The notes under the pieces are model-generated. The model was not told the DNA's origin. It saw only the letters and a list, made by a program, of their open reading frames with translations, and did no database searches. Position numbers and translations under genes: made by a program. 64,000 bases of DNA from an uncultured Bacteroidales bacterium (GTDB lineage Bacteria > Bacteroidota > Bacteroidia > Bacteroidales > Paludibacteraceae): contig CAMKDV010000002.1 of the NCBI GenBank assembly GCA_946411385.1, positions 1-64,000 of the forward strand. Direction: 5' to 3'. This document shows, in pieces, positions 8,431 to 18,428 of this stretch (position 1 is the stretch's first letter; every line of letters begins with the position of its first letter).

Positions 8431-11400
8431 TAACTAGCATGTCTTTTATGTTAAACAATATTTCGACAATGCATTTTCCTTCTTTTGCTGTTATCGAAAA
8501 AGTATTTTTTGTGTTACCAAAGTCATATTTTACTATAGTCATTGCTTTCACTAATCCACTTCCTCCTTCTTGTTGCAATCGTTCTATATCATTCAATTTT
8601 GCCTCAAAGGAACGATTTAATTCATTCTCATCTATATTTTGGGGTAACTCGTTTATTAATGAAATTTCCATAAGATCATTATTAACCATTTTCCCGTTTA
8701 TAGTGAAAACTCTATCATTTGAGCATTTACCATATCGAAGCATATTCGTAAGGAATATAAAAAACAAATCAAAGAAGGAAGAACTATATTCGGAACGTAT
8801 TTGACATGGCAATGGGGCAATATTAATCTTTAAGTGTCCCTGTTTGTCTGGGTAATACCGAGCGGCTTGTTCCATAGTCATTCTGATATGACTTTCTATA
8901 TCAAAATCCTCAAACTTTGTTTCTTGTCTATGAAACCAGTTTTCCACTTTAGTAAGTTTACTAGTTAGATCAGCACGTGCATTATTCACAGCAGTTTTTA
9001 AATCGGCAGACAATGTGTCGTGTCCTTCTATAGAATCAATGCTTTGCTCTAATGTCTGTATGTGGTTGAAGATGGCGGGTTTTAAATCGTCTGCGATTCT
9101 ATTTCGAACAACTTCTAACCGGCTCTCAGTAATCTCCCAGAGAAAGTCTATTACACCTTTACAAAAAGCGTTCTTTTCAGATGTTTTAGCTTCAATGTCA
9201 AGTAAGCGTTCACACAAGACTTTTTTATCAATTGTATAATCGAATTCACCCTTAATGTCATCTTCCTCGTCAACATGTATCTGAATAACCGTATCTTTGA
9301 ATGATGCAATGAGGTTGTCAATATTGTTTGAGAATAGAGACTGTGCCTTATATAAGTAGTTGTTGATTTTAGAATCTAAAGAATATACACTTGACCAATA
9401 TCCTGACGGTACATATTGTTTACCTGATAGATTCAAAATCAGATTCAATCTTTCAAGGTCAGATCTAAGTTCACCTTCAAATACACCATGTCTTATGCGA
9501 GTGCTCAAATAAGTGCCTAGACCAAATCTACTTTTTAAAAATGCATACCTAATAGCATTAAATATTTGTAAGGCAACTTCTTCTATTGCATTGTTAGAAT
9601 ATGTCGCAATATCATCTATTATATCAGATGCATTATTTTGAGAAAAATCGGCTCCATTAACTAATACAAAAACTCGATTACTTTTCGCTAAAGCAGCTTG
9701 TTTGATAAATCTTTCATATAAATCATCAAGTTTGCAAAGTTCATATTTCATGATAGCATCTTCGTTAACAAAAATCTTACTATCATCCAGTTTCTTCATG
9801 CCGCGATATGCAACAATCTCGTGCATAAGTTCCGTACATATATCTGTATACATATGTTTTTCCGGATAGCAACTTTTCAAGTAACTTGCTATTTTAATTT
9901 TCTCATCAAGCACTTCAACCGTACTTTTCAATTTATAATGATGATAGAGAAGGTCATCTATTACTAACAGATTTAGAAATAATTCTACTTTTTGTGGATT
10001 TTTCCTTTTGAATTTCGTAAGCAAATCAGATGGGTATGTGGCATTTTCATATTTACAATAACTTTCCAATACGAATTGCTTTTGAGGGTAATTCTCCGCA
10101 TTGAGGAAAATGAATATTAAGAAATCAATGTCATTTTTCAAACCTTCATACCGGGAATTCTTTATGTCAATCATGAATTGCTTAGTGTTTACTTTCGAAA
10201 CGAAAGCCTTATTTTCGATATACTTATCAACATAGAAACGAATAGCATTCTGTCGATATGTGACATCCATTTTTGAATACGCTTTAAAAGTGTATTCTAC
10301 GGCAGTCTGAACAGTAGGTATATATTCTGCGTTATTTGTAATAATGGAGTTCCATAATTTTAATGAATTTTCATACTCGCCATTCTCAAATGTTATCTTA
10401 GCATTGTCGACCTCGCGAATATACGCAACGACATTCGGCTCTTCTGTTGTTAATTTTTCAACTCTTCTTTTTTGGTAACTGATCACAATAGAAGTCTTAT
10501 CATTATTTAGCCCCCAATCTAAATAAGATAATTTATTCTCTTTATCATCATATGCCGTTGTAAAAAGAGGGTCGTAACATGTCATGTTGGATAGATGAAG
10601 CCATTTATGCTGTTCCCACTTTTTCTCTTCTTTAATGAAATAATCTAATCCAGATGCAAAGTTTAATCCATATAAATTTTTGCTGCGTTGGTATAGCAGA
10701 TCCAAATATGGGGCATTATCTTGTTCCGTCATTATGGCAAAAACCAGTTTTGACACTTCATTTAAAACAGAACCGGATTTTTGTGTTATGGATTTGTATC
10801 CCTTATTTTCAAATAGTAAGGATCTGCAATATAACTTCACGACATCAAAATGTGAAGGATTCTTTGAGAGATAATTTTGACAACCTTTAATAACCTCATC
10901 GTAAGCTCCTGTATAATAATTATCTAATATGGAAATGAATGATTTGTCAAAATATGTTTTAGGAATATTATTATTTGAAGTAAGTAAAATATATGGTAGC
11001 CAACACCTATCAGATGTCATCCTATAAAGGGTAGATGCAAAATGACTCACGATGTCTTTTTTATCATAATCTTTTATTATATATGATCTTAACACGTAAG
11101 ACATTAATATATATCTATCAATTACAGAATTAAGGCTTTCCATAATCAGTGTAACAGATAGGTCTTCAATATTGTAATTTTGATAATAATTTAGACGAAA
11201 TAGGTAGTAACTATATCTATCCGTTTGGAATTCAGTTCTATTCTTTTTATAGCGAGAATATAATTCTGTGTCGTATTCGTATGGCGCAACAGAGCGTTGG
11301 CTTCTCGAAAATAATTTTGAAAGCACAATAGGTACAAATCCTCTTTTTAAATTCTGATGCTTTGAATTGAACTCACTAATAATATTTATTCCTTTAGAGA

Positions 11401-11905
11401 GATCGTCTTGAAGGCCGGCTATCGTTAACTTCATTTCATAATACCACACAGTGTACCCTATTGTTAGCAATGAGTTATCTAATAATGATTCTGCAGCTGA
11501 GTAATTTCCCAAAAGAATATTATTCTCTATTTCTTCACGAAGAGACACAAACGATTTCAAAATTTTCTTATATTTCCGCAATCCTTGTATAACCCAATTG
11601 ATTTCTAAATCAATGGATTGTGGTTTGTAAAAAAAACGATTCTGTCCGGTTCCTAACTCTACTGCGTTCTGAGGTGTCATGTTGCCCCATATAACATTAG
11701 AAAGAAGTGGATATCGATCACATAATTCTCGTAATGATGAATTGATTAATTTATTGTCACCACTATACTTTAAGCTATATGCGACCTCAGCCCATTTCTT
11801 TTTTTCTCCCTTCATGGAAAGGAAGGCATCAATCACTTGATATTTTTTCATACCAGCCTTTATTATGGGTACTCCTCGTTGTGGTATGGAACATTTATTT
11901 TGCAT
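8423..11905 (-). CDS. dtcA: Large sensor with C-terminal GHKL/HATPase-like domain (DtcA-like)
   Basis: 1160 aa; helical repeat-like N-terminus; C-terminal LFFIFLTNMLRYG (N-box-like) and EGGSGLVKAMTIVKYDFG (G-box-like); overlaps dtcB by 8 nt. Confidence 0.75.
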   Translation of the reverse strand: MQNKCSIPQRGVPIIKAGMKKYQVIDAFLSMKGEKKKWAEVAYSLKYSGDNKLINSSLRELCDRYPLLSNVIWGNMTPQNAVELGTGQNRFFYKPQSIDLEINWVIQGLRKYKKILKSFVSLREEIENNILLGNYSAAESLLDNSLLTIGYTVWYYEMKLTIAGLQDDLSKGINIISEFNSKHQNLKRGFVPIVLSKLFSRSQRSVAPYEYDTELYSRYKKNRTEFQTDRYSYYLFRLNYYQNYNIEDLSVTLIMESLNSVIDRYILMSYVLRSYIIKDYDKKDIVSHFASTLYRMTSDRCWLPYILLTSNNNIPKTYFDKSFISILDNYYTGAYDEVIKGCQNYLSKNPSHFDVVKLYCRSLLFENKGYKSITQKSGSVLNEVSKLVFAIMTEQDNAPYLDLLYQRSKNLYGLNFASGLDYFIKEEKKWEQHKWLHLSNMTCYDPLFTTAYDDKENKLSYLDWGLNNDKTSIVISYQKRRVEKLTTEEPNVVAYIREVDNAKITFENGEYENSLKLWNSIITNNAEYIPTVQTAVEYTFKAYSKMDVTYRQNAIRFYVDKYIENKAFVSKVNTKQFMIDIKNSRYEGLKNDIDFLIFIFLNAENYPQKQFVLESYCKYENATYPSDLLTKFKRKNPQKVELFLNLLVIDDLLYHHYKLKSTVEVLDEKIKIASYLKSCYPEKHMYTDICTELMHEIVAYRGMKKLDDSKIFVNEDAIMKYELCKLDDLYERFIKQAALAKSNRVFVLVNGADFSQNNASDIIDDIATYSNNAIEEVALQIFNAIRYAFLKSRFGLGTYLSTRIRHGVFEGELRSDLERLNLILNLSGKQYVPSGYWSSVYSLDSKINNYLYKAQSLFSNNIDNLIASFKDTVIQIHVDEEDDIKGEFDYTIDKKVLCERLLDIEAKTSEKNAFCKGVIDFLWEITESRLEVVRNRIADDLKPAIFNHIQTLEQSIDSIEGHDTLSADLKTAVNNARADLTSKLTKVENWFHRQETKFEDFDIESHIRMTMEQAARYYPDKQGHLKINIAPLPCQIRSEYSSSFFDLFFIFLTNMLRYGKCSNDRVFTINGKMVNNDLMEISLINELPQNIDENELNRSFEAKLNDIERLQQEGGSGLVKAMTIVKYDFGNTKNTFSITAKEGKCIVEILFNIKDMLVNE

Positions 11906-11993
11906 ATGGTATATGATATTAATATAGTGTAAATCTATTTGAACGCATCAATTGGAAGCACAGCTTATATAATTATTGACATATAGAATGTCT

Positions 11994-12692
11994 TTACATT
12001 AGCATGTTTTGTGCTTTTGCTATCGAATCTTCTTTCTCTTTAGCTTTACGTTTTTCTGCTGTTGTGATCGTCCCTTTTATGGAGTGTATTATACGATGAA
12101 CAGTAGTAATAGATTCTTTATACTCAGTCCTTTGTTTCTTCTTGCCTGCGAGAAGCCTACTGGCTCTATCATACGCGTCTTGTAGGAAAGCCATCAAAAC
12201 ATCAAACATATCATCAGATACGTGCTTCGATTTGGAATCGTATACGACTCCATAAGGCTTTAGATGCTCGTTTATCTTTTCAGCATAATCAGTACGTGAC
12301 ATTGCCCCGCCTTGGTGGTCATCGAAATGCAAAATGAACCAATATTCAAATGCTTGGTTTGAATATGCTACTTTATATTTTAGTGATACGGCAAGTTGAA
12401 TTGCCTCTTCAAAATCCTTATTATCATCTTTGTCAAAGACAACCCATATTTCATCAAATTTCTTAAGTTTTTTACGTTTCAACTCATGTGTCTTAATACT
12501 CTCAACTTTTTGTACCAAGGCAGTTGTGCTCAAACCTGTACCTACGGGCACGATAGTGATACCTGGAATGTGAAACTTGTCAAAATAATCCACCTCTGTA
12601 TTCTTCCCTTCGCAGACGACTAGCATCGTCTTTTGTAAAGGTGTTTTGCCTGCCGCTTTCGTCAATACTGGCTCCGTTTTAAAGTCATTCAT
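11994..12692 (-). CDS. RloB-family protein (AbiLii-like)
   Basis: MLVVCEGKNTEVDYFDKF..VVFDKDDN..YSNQAFEYWFILHFDDH; typical RloB signature. Confidence 0.8.
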   Translation of the reverse strand: MNDFKTEPVLTKAAGKTPLQKTMLVVCEGKNTEVDYFDKFHIPGITIVPVGTGLSTTALVQKVESIKTHELKRKKLKKFDEIWVVFDKDDNKDFEEAIQLAVSLKYKVAYSNQAFEYWFILHFDDHQGGAMSRTDYAEKINEHLKPYGVVYDSKSKHVSDDMFDVLMAFLQDAYDRASRLLAGKKKQRTEYKESITTVHRIIHSIKGTITTAEKRKAKEKEDSIAKAQNMLM

Positions 12693-12704
12693 ATCGTAAC
12701 CTGT

Positions 12705-13973
12705 TTATTTATTAATGTTGGAACCTAATTTCTCTAGGTAGGGAACTCCTCCAAAGCGTCCTTCGCGATAGAGTCTCCCAACTTTTGCCGTTTCTCTTAG
12801 ACTGAATTCTGAAATAGGAATTAAAGTTGCTTCTCCGTAACGGTCTTTCATAACAATAAAGATTTGGTCACGTCTAAACAAATCTGCCTCATCTATAAGA
12901 CTAATATTATGAGTGTTAATAATGAGTTGGGAATTATGAACATTAACCCTTTCGTCTTGAAACAATGATATAAGAGCCCTAACCAAATCATAATGTAATC
13001 CATTGTCAATCTCGTCAATCCACAGAACAGAACCGGTTTCCAAAGCATTGATAATAGGTCCAGCAAGAGATAGGAAACGATAGGTACCATATGACTCATC
13101 TTTTTCTAGACTTAATTTAGCATATCCGGCAGGTAAATGGCGCTTGTCGTATCGTTTATGAGAAATGCTTATTCCTGATACAATCGGACCATTAATGGCA
13201 TCTTCTGGAAGCATTCTTTTTATTTCGTCAGGCAATTCATCAGTGGAAATCTCATTAGGGGTAACATCAAATATCCCCAAATCTGCAGAGCGCAAAAATT
13301 CAATCATCTTTGCTTTCATTTTAGGTAATTCCAGTGCATTAAGAATGCGAGGTGCCATTGTGTTCAAAGAGGCAGATATGATATTATTCCGTCTAAACCA
13401 ATTAAGGATATTAAGTGAAAGTTCATCATTCCAAAGGGATAAGGAAGAAATGATAAGCGAATTTGCTCTAAACATCTTTGCTTCTTCCAAGTTCTTAATA
13501 ATTTTGGAGTTAATGTATTTTTCATTGTAATATACAGAAGGACCTCCCTCGAATTCCAGCACTTTAATCTCTTTACTCCTTTTGCGGAAAAGCCATTCAG
13601 CAATGATGCGTTCACTATTCAACTCAAAACCATATCGATACTGAATGTCATCCATCAGAAAGACAACCTCAAAAACGCTTGATAGGTCTGCACTATATGT
13701 ATCAAGCAAGAAGGGAGCATAACTCTTTTGCCAATTGTTCGATTGTGTATCCGCAGATGTCAAGACTATTTCACGCATGAAATTAAATGCTTGAAATAAT
13801 TTGGTTTTTCCACTGGCATTTGCGCCATATACAGCAGCTGTTCGCAACAGAGCATATTGGGGAACCTGTATTAGATTCTCCATTTTTTCTCTATAGTAGT
13901 TGGATGCTACCATATTAATCACAGTTTCGTTCTTGAAACATTTGTAATTGTTGAATCTGAATTGAATTAACAT
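12705..13973 (-). CDS. RloA-like AAA ATPase (AbiLi-like)
   Basis: IQFRFNNYKCFKNET..AAVYGANASGKTKLF..SVLWIDEIDNGLHYDLV..LIINTHNISLID. ATG at 13973; ORF track start lies upstream of the promoter. Confidence 0.8.
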   Translation of the reverse strand: MLIQFRFNNYKCFKNETVINMVASNYYREKMENLIQVPQYALLRTAAVYGANASGKTKLFQAFNFMREIVLTSADTQSNNWQKSYAPFLLDTYSADLSSVFEVVFLMDDIQYRYGFELNSERIIAEWLFRKRSKEIKVLEFEGGPSVYYNEKYINSKIIKNLEEAKMFRANSLIISSLSLWNDELSLNILNWFRRNNIISASLNTMAPRILNALELPKMKAKMIEFLRSADLGIFDVTPNEISTDELPDEIKRMLPEDAINGPIVSGISISHKRYDKRHLPAGYAKLSLEKDESYGTYRFLSLAGPIINALETGSVLWIDEIDNGLHYDLVRALISLFQDERVNVHNSQLIINTHNISLIDEADLFRRDQIFIVMKDRYGEATLIPISEFSLRETAKVGRLYREGRFGGVPYLEKLGSNINK

Positions 13974-14022
13974 AGTGTCGTATATTTTGTCCCCAATGGG
14001 ATATGTTTTTCTAAAATTTGTG

Positions 14023-14054
14023 CAAAGATAACACTTTTTTTTGATAAAAACAAA
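14023..14054 (-). promoter_or_regulatory. Promoter for the RloA/RloB (possibly also dtc) genes
   Basis: Minus TATCTTTG (14030-14023) with TTTG at 14054-14051, spacing 24. Confidence 0.75.
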
Positions 14055-14179
14055 TTTTTTGCAAAAAAAATGCAAAAAAGTTTATTTTGCTCGGATTTGG
14101 CAAAATAATCGAATACCTTTGCATCTCTCAAGAATCCTGTCGAAGTCGCATTCTTCATCCATGTTAAGATTTCTTTTTT

Positions 14180-14274
14180 GCGAACGGTCATGACGGACAT
14201 GCCGGAGACCAAATTTGCGAATGGTCAAGGCAGACATGCGATGGTCAAGTATGCGAACGGACAAACGGACATGC
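14180..14274 (+). repeat. Three degenerate tandem repeats of about 23 nt, period 36-37
   Basis: GCGAACGGTCATGACGGACATGC (14180-14202), GCGAATGGTCAAGGCAGACATGC (14217-14239), GCGAACGGACAAACGGACATGC (14253-14274). Confidence 0.75.
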
Positions 14275-14364
14275 GATGATCAGGGTGGGGGCGTAGGTTC
14301 GCGTTCGGCTACGCGGTCGCACAGATTACGTATACGCAATAGAAGCGACGCGTGCCTCCGCTCT

Positions 14365-14389
14365 CCCCAAAAATCGCAGATTTTCGGGG
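14365..14389. repeat. Hairpin CCCCAAAAATC-GCA-GATTTTCGGGG
   Basis: 11-bp arms with one G-T wobble. Confidence 0.6.
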
Positions 14390-14490
14390 GCCCCACAAGA
14401 CGCGAGGCATGTATATGCAACAAAGAAGCCTCAAGGATTTCTTTAAGACTTCTCTTCCTACTCACCTTATGGGGCTCTTTGTTTATGCAA

Positions 14491-14525
14491 TCTCCCCTGC
14501 GAATCTTAATGAAACGCAGGGGAGA
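14491..14525. terminator. Strong hairpin, terminator-like
   Basis: Perfect 11-bp arms TCTCCCCTGCG / CGCAGGGGAGA with 13-nt loop; followed on + by GTTAAAAGTTTTTTG. Confidence 0.5.
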
Positions 14526-14565
14526 GTAGTCTCGTTAAAAGTTTTTTGTGTTAAATGCCAACAAA

Positions 14566-16935
14566 TCATTTTGAGCCACTCAAAATACCGCTTTCGGTAT
14601 CTTCATTGTCAATGCGTTTCCAACCTTCGCGGTGCTTGGTTCCAAAGTCCAGATTAACATTGAAATTGAGCATCAGCACTTGGCGGTAGTTCTGCATAAC
14701 GGCGGTATTGGCAGTCGGGGCAAGTGCGGACAAGTCTTTTACAACCGTTGTGGAGCCGTGCGGAGAGAAAGGATTAACCATCATAATACCAAAGCCGAAA
14801 TGATCAGAATTATAGTTGATGCCTATATCATGCGTCAACTCGCCAATGGTCAGTGTTTCGCCCCACAAATTATGTTGTGCCGTAACTACATCAGCATAGA
14901 ACCGCCAACCTTTCAGCAGATAGAAAATGCCGCCACGCACACCGTAATTGATATGCTCATGGTTGTAAGACACCCCATTCGACAGGTTTGTCTCTGGGGA
15001 CCCCGTGGTTTTGCCTTGGCTGACCATATATTTGACGAACGGCGTGACATTGAACATCAGTTTGTTATCAAGCAGTTTGACCTGCAAACTCGATGAAACA
15101 TTCAATTTGTGAAATCCGCGTTGATTGTCATACGTGCGGATGGCGTACGCAGAGCCGTCTATGATTTCCTCGTATGTCTCTTCCATTATGGGCTTGTGAT
15201 CATAGCTGTAGTTAGTCCAAATGTTGATATTGACATGCTTGGACTGCCACGAAAATTCCATTTCATTCGACACATACATGACGGATTTCAGGTTGGGGTT
15301 GCCTCGCCGCATTTGGTACTTGTCAATCTGTTGCGTAATATTGGACAACTGGGACAAAGAGGGTTGATAGCCGGACACGTAGCCTTTGTATTTCCAAAAC
15401 CAACCTTTACCGAAATCGTAACTCATGGTCAACTGCGGTCGTGCAATCCATGTGCTTTGCATTTGTCCGCCTTGCTCAATAAGGGTGTGCATGGCTCCTA
15501 TACCTACCACATACGAAAATTTATTTACCCTGTGCCGCATCTCCGCAAAAGCGTATGTTTCTCCTGTGGTCATGTTAACGGTTGCCTCGGTGCTTCCCAA
15601 ATAGGTGTTTTTCACCCATTGTTGGTTATGCCTTGCACCTATAGTCAGCATGATATTCTCCCATTCCTTTTCATAGATTGCCTCGCCGATGAGTGACCAT
15701 TTGTCACCTCTCACAGACGAAATCACATCGGTCGTATCTGTCGCAACGGAGCCGAAAAGCGGTGTTTGCAGAAATCGGCGGTCGCTGTGGGTGTTAATGT
15801 ACGTGCCGACCACATCAAAATACAAGTGTTGCTTGTGCGGCAGGTTGTGCTGATAATAGATGTCCAATGAGGGCGACTGACTGCTGCTTTTGTCGTGATC
15901 GTGTATCTCAAATGAATCCGTTGGCTGGTACAGACGGCTGTCGCGGTCGGATGCTCCGTAAGGTGTATATGCCATATTATCACGCAAGCGGATGTTCAGC
16001 ATATTCTTATCCCCGTTTGTCCAGTTGTAATTCAATGAGATGTTTATGGGATAGGTCTTATAGCGTGTCGGTTCTCCTACTTCGTTGTTCTCAATCTTTC
16101 CCGCACTGAAATTATAGGTCTCATTATTGGTGCGCGTCCAATAAATATCATATGGCGAGTATGACACAATAGCCTGTAAGGAAGATTTATTGAAATGCAC
16201 TTTGCCCGCCATGTAATAATTTCCTATTCCCGGCAGGGTCAAGCCGTTTGTGCCTGCAAGCATGAGACTGCCGCCTGTGTCGCGGTGTTTGACGATATAA
16301 TCCACCACAGCCGCCACGCCGTTGTATCGCACGCCCGGTTGGTCGTGGTATTCAACGCGGATAATATCTTTCGGATTGATGGCTTTTACATCTGCTGTAC
16401 TTGCCTCGATACCGTTGATACGCAGTTGCACGCTCTCGTCAGAAAGAGTTTTGACGGAGTTGTCAATCGGGCTAATCACGATACGCGGAATTTGTAAGTT
16501 CTGTAGCAGAGAAACGCCATCCGACGAAGCCTGTGTCTGCTCCTTTGACGGCAATAAAATTTGCCTGTCCACCTTCTGAATAATGGCTTGACTTTCCACG
16601 ACCACCTCACCCAGTTCCGTTGCGCTTTCTTGCATGAGGATGTCGCCGATGTGGGTATTGTCGTTTATGGTCAACGCCATACGGATTGTTTCATAACCGA
16701 TATAGGAAAGTTCCAAGATGTAATCACCATTTCCGGCATCAATGGTGAATTTGCCGCTGTTGTCTGTCGTGGTTCCGGCTATCTGCACCGTGTCCTGCAT
16801 CAGCAAGACGGTTGCGCCGATGATGGCTGACTTGTCGTTTGCATCTTTGATACGACCGGATATTTTGGCATTGTTCGCCATTGCGGTCATTGCTACACAG
16901 AGCATTGCTGCGAGACATAGAATTTTTCCTTTCAT
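14566..16935 (-). CDS. Outer-membrane TonB-dependent-receptor-like beta-barrel with carboxypeptidase-like regulatory N-domain
   Basis: Signal peptide; AKISGRIKDANDKSAIIGATVLL..DNSGKFTI; plug VQLRINGIEASTADVKAINPKDIIRVEYHDQPGVRY; barrel strands to the end. Confidence 0.85.
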   Translation of the reverse strand: MKGKILCLAAMLCVAMTAMANNAKISGRIKDANDKSAIIGATVLLMQDTVQIAGTTTDNSGKFTIDAGNGDYILELSYIGYETIRMALTINDNTHIGDILMQESATELGEVVVESQAIIQKVDRQILLPSKEQTQASSDGVSLLQNLQIPRIVISPIDNSVKTLSDESVQLRINGIEASTADVKAINPKDIIRVEYHDQPGVRYNGVAAVVDYIVKHRDTGGSLMLAGTNGLTLPGIGNYYMAGKVHFNKSSLQAIVSYSPYDIYWTRTNNETYNFSAGKIENNEVGEPTRYKTYPINISLNYNWTNGDKNMLNIRLRDNMAYTPYGASDRDSRLYQPTDSFEIHDHDKSSSQSPSLDIYYQHNLPHKQHLYFDVVGTYINTHSDRRFLQTPLFGSVATDTTDVISSVRGDKWSLIGEAIYEKEWENIMLTIGARHNQQWVKNTYLGSTEATVNMTTGETYAFAEMRHRVNKFSYVVGIGAMHTLIEQGGQMQSTWIARPQLTMSYDFGKGWFWKYKGYVSGYQPSLSQLSNITQQIDKYQMRRGNPNLKSVMYVSNEMEFSWQSKHVNINIWTNYSYDHKPIMEETYEEIIDGSAYAIRTYDNQRGFHKLNVSSSLQVKLLDNKLMFNVTPFVKYMVSQGKTTGSPETNLSNGVSYNHEHINYGVRGGIFYLLKGWRFYADVVTAQHNLWGETLTIGELTHDIGINYNSDHFGFGIMMVNPFSPHGSTTVVKDLSALAPTANTAVMQNYRQVLMLNFNVNLDFGTKHREGWKRIDNEDTESGILSGSK

Positions 16936-16974
16936 ACAAGTTTGTTATTTGTTAGTTAGTTGTCAGAGTTGCGC

Positions 16975-17013
16975 CTCTATATGTAATACGACTGACGCGG
17001 CTTTTTCTTACAA
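16975..17013 (-). promoter_or_regulatory. ECF-type promoter TTGTAAG-N15-TCGTATTACATATAGAG (TonB-type barrel gene)
   Basis: 17-nt core identical to 21029-21045, same 15-nt spacer to TTGTAAG. Confidence 0.8.
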
Positions 17014-17078
17014 AAATTTGCCTAAACACAGCAAAAGCCAAACAAAACGTACTTTCTTGAACGAAACTTGCCCGAAAA

Positions 17079-17110
17079 CTTGCATATATCAGAAAAAAGC
17101 AGTAACTTTG
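17079..17110 (+). promoter_or_regulatory. Promoter for ATPase 17174
   Basis: TAACTTTG at 17103-17110 with upstream CTTG at 17079. Confidence 0.55.
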
Positions 17111-17173
17111 CAGCCGATTACTGACGAGATTTATAAAAACTTATATTTTTCGTCAGTAGAAAAAGAGAATACT

Positions 17174-18379
17174 ATGATAAATCGAGAATCCTATTTGTCG
17201 CAACTCATCAAATTGCGTGATCAAGACCTGATTAAAGTTGTAACCGGCATCCGTCGTTGCGGTAAATCAACATTACTGATGGCGTTCAGACAATATCTGT
17301 ATGATAACGGCGTACAGAAAGACGCTGTGTTGTCGCTTAATTTTGAGGAACGAGAGAATGCCCGCTTCACAACATGGGAAGAAGTGTATGACTACATTAT
17401 TAGCCAGTTGCCTGATACTCCCAAGCGCTATGTGTTCCTGGATGAAGTGCAGCTTTTACCGCATTTCGAGAAACTGGTGGATGCACTCTTTGTAAAGAAG
17501 AATGTGGATTTGTATATCACAGGCTCTAATGCCTATATGCTCTCCAGCGATTTGAGCACTTTGCTTTCCGGACGTTATATCAACATCCGTTTGCACCCAT
17601 TCTCGTTTGCCGAGTATGTAGCTTCTTTTCCCGATGAGCATGATAATAGTAGGCTGTTTCGCCAATATATGAACACCTCGTGCTTCCCGGAAGCGGTCAA
17701 TCTGTCCCGTACAGCGCCGGAGATGGTAAACGCCTACCTGCAATCCGTATATGATACGGTGGTGGTCAAAGATATTGTTCAGCGGAACAAGTTGCGAAAG
17801 TTTGACACACTGCAGCGTGTCATCAATTTTCTGTATGACAGTATAGGTAGCGTGGTGTCGCCGAATAATATTGCCGATACGATGAACCGTACTTCCGGAC
17901 AGCAGTTGTCGCATAATACCGTACTAAAATATCTCCGTTATTTCTCGGAGTCCTATTTGATATATCCTGTTCGGTTATATAATATAAAAGGCAAACGCTT
18001 GTTGGCAAGCAATTACAAGTATTATGCGGTGGATCTCGGTTTCCGCAATCTACTGCAAACAAATGCGCCGACCATTGATTTGGGGCACAAGTTGGAAAAT
18101 GTGGTGTATTTTGAACTTTTGAGGCGAGGCGGCGAAGTATATGCCGGCAGGACAGACACCGGAGAAGTGGACTTCGTGGTCATGAAACACAACGGAGAGC
18201 GCGAGTATTATCAAGTAGCTTATACCGCTAATGACGAAAATACACTAAAACGAGAATTTTCGTCATTAAGGAAGATCAAAGATGCATACCCGAAATATCT
18301 TTTGACGATGGATTTTGATAGTGCGAACATAGACGGCATCCGCAAAATCAATGTGATAGACTGGATGCTGGGCAGATAA
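17174..18379 (+). CDS. AAA-family ATPase, DUF4143-type
   Basis: VVTGIRRCGKSTLL (Walker A), YVFLDEVQLL (Walker B), LYITGSNAYMLSSDLSTLLSGRY; ATG at 17174 downstream of promoter. Confidence 0.85.
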   Translation: MINRESYLSQLIKLRDQDLIKVVTGIRRCGKSTLLMAFRQYLYDNGVQKDAVLSLNFEERENARFTTWEEVYDYIISQLPDTPKRYVFLDEVQLLPHFEKLVDALFVKKNVDLYITGSNAYMLSSDLSTLLSGRYINIRLHPFSFAEYVASFPDEHDNSRLFRQYMNTSCFPEAVNLSRTAPEMVNAYLQSVYDTVVVKDIVQRNKLRKFDTLQRVINFLYDSIGSVVSPNNIADTMNRTSGQQLSHNTVLKYLRYFSESYLIYPVRLYNIKGKRLLASNYKYYAVDLGFRNLLQTNAPTIDLGHKLENVVYFELLRRGGEVYAGRTDTGEVDFVVMKHNGEREYYQVAYTANDENTLKREFSSLRKIKDAYPKYLLTMDFDSANIDGIRKINVIDWMLGR

Positions 18380-18428
18380 AAGAAAGAGAGTTTTGCGTAC
18401 AAATGTGCAGTAAGTATTATAAAATATT

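Noticed and set aside
14180-14274. Possible CRISPR array
   Set aside because: Only three degenerate repeats with short similar spacers; no cas genes in the window.
14215-14657. ORFs 14215-14529 and 14352-14657 (+)
   Set aside because: Composed of repeat and hairpin sequence, no start context or protein-like features; better read as non-coding.
236-18379. The two DUF4143 ATPases (236-1516, 17174-18379) as a composite mobile element bounding the island
   Set aside because: Same family but clearly divergent sequences, no shared flanking repeats seen; they are common accessory genes in Bacteroidales.
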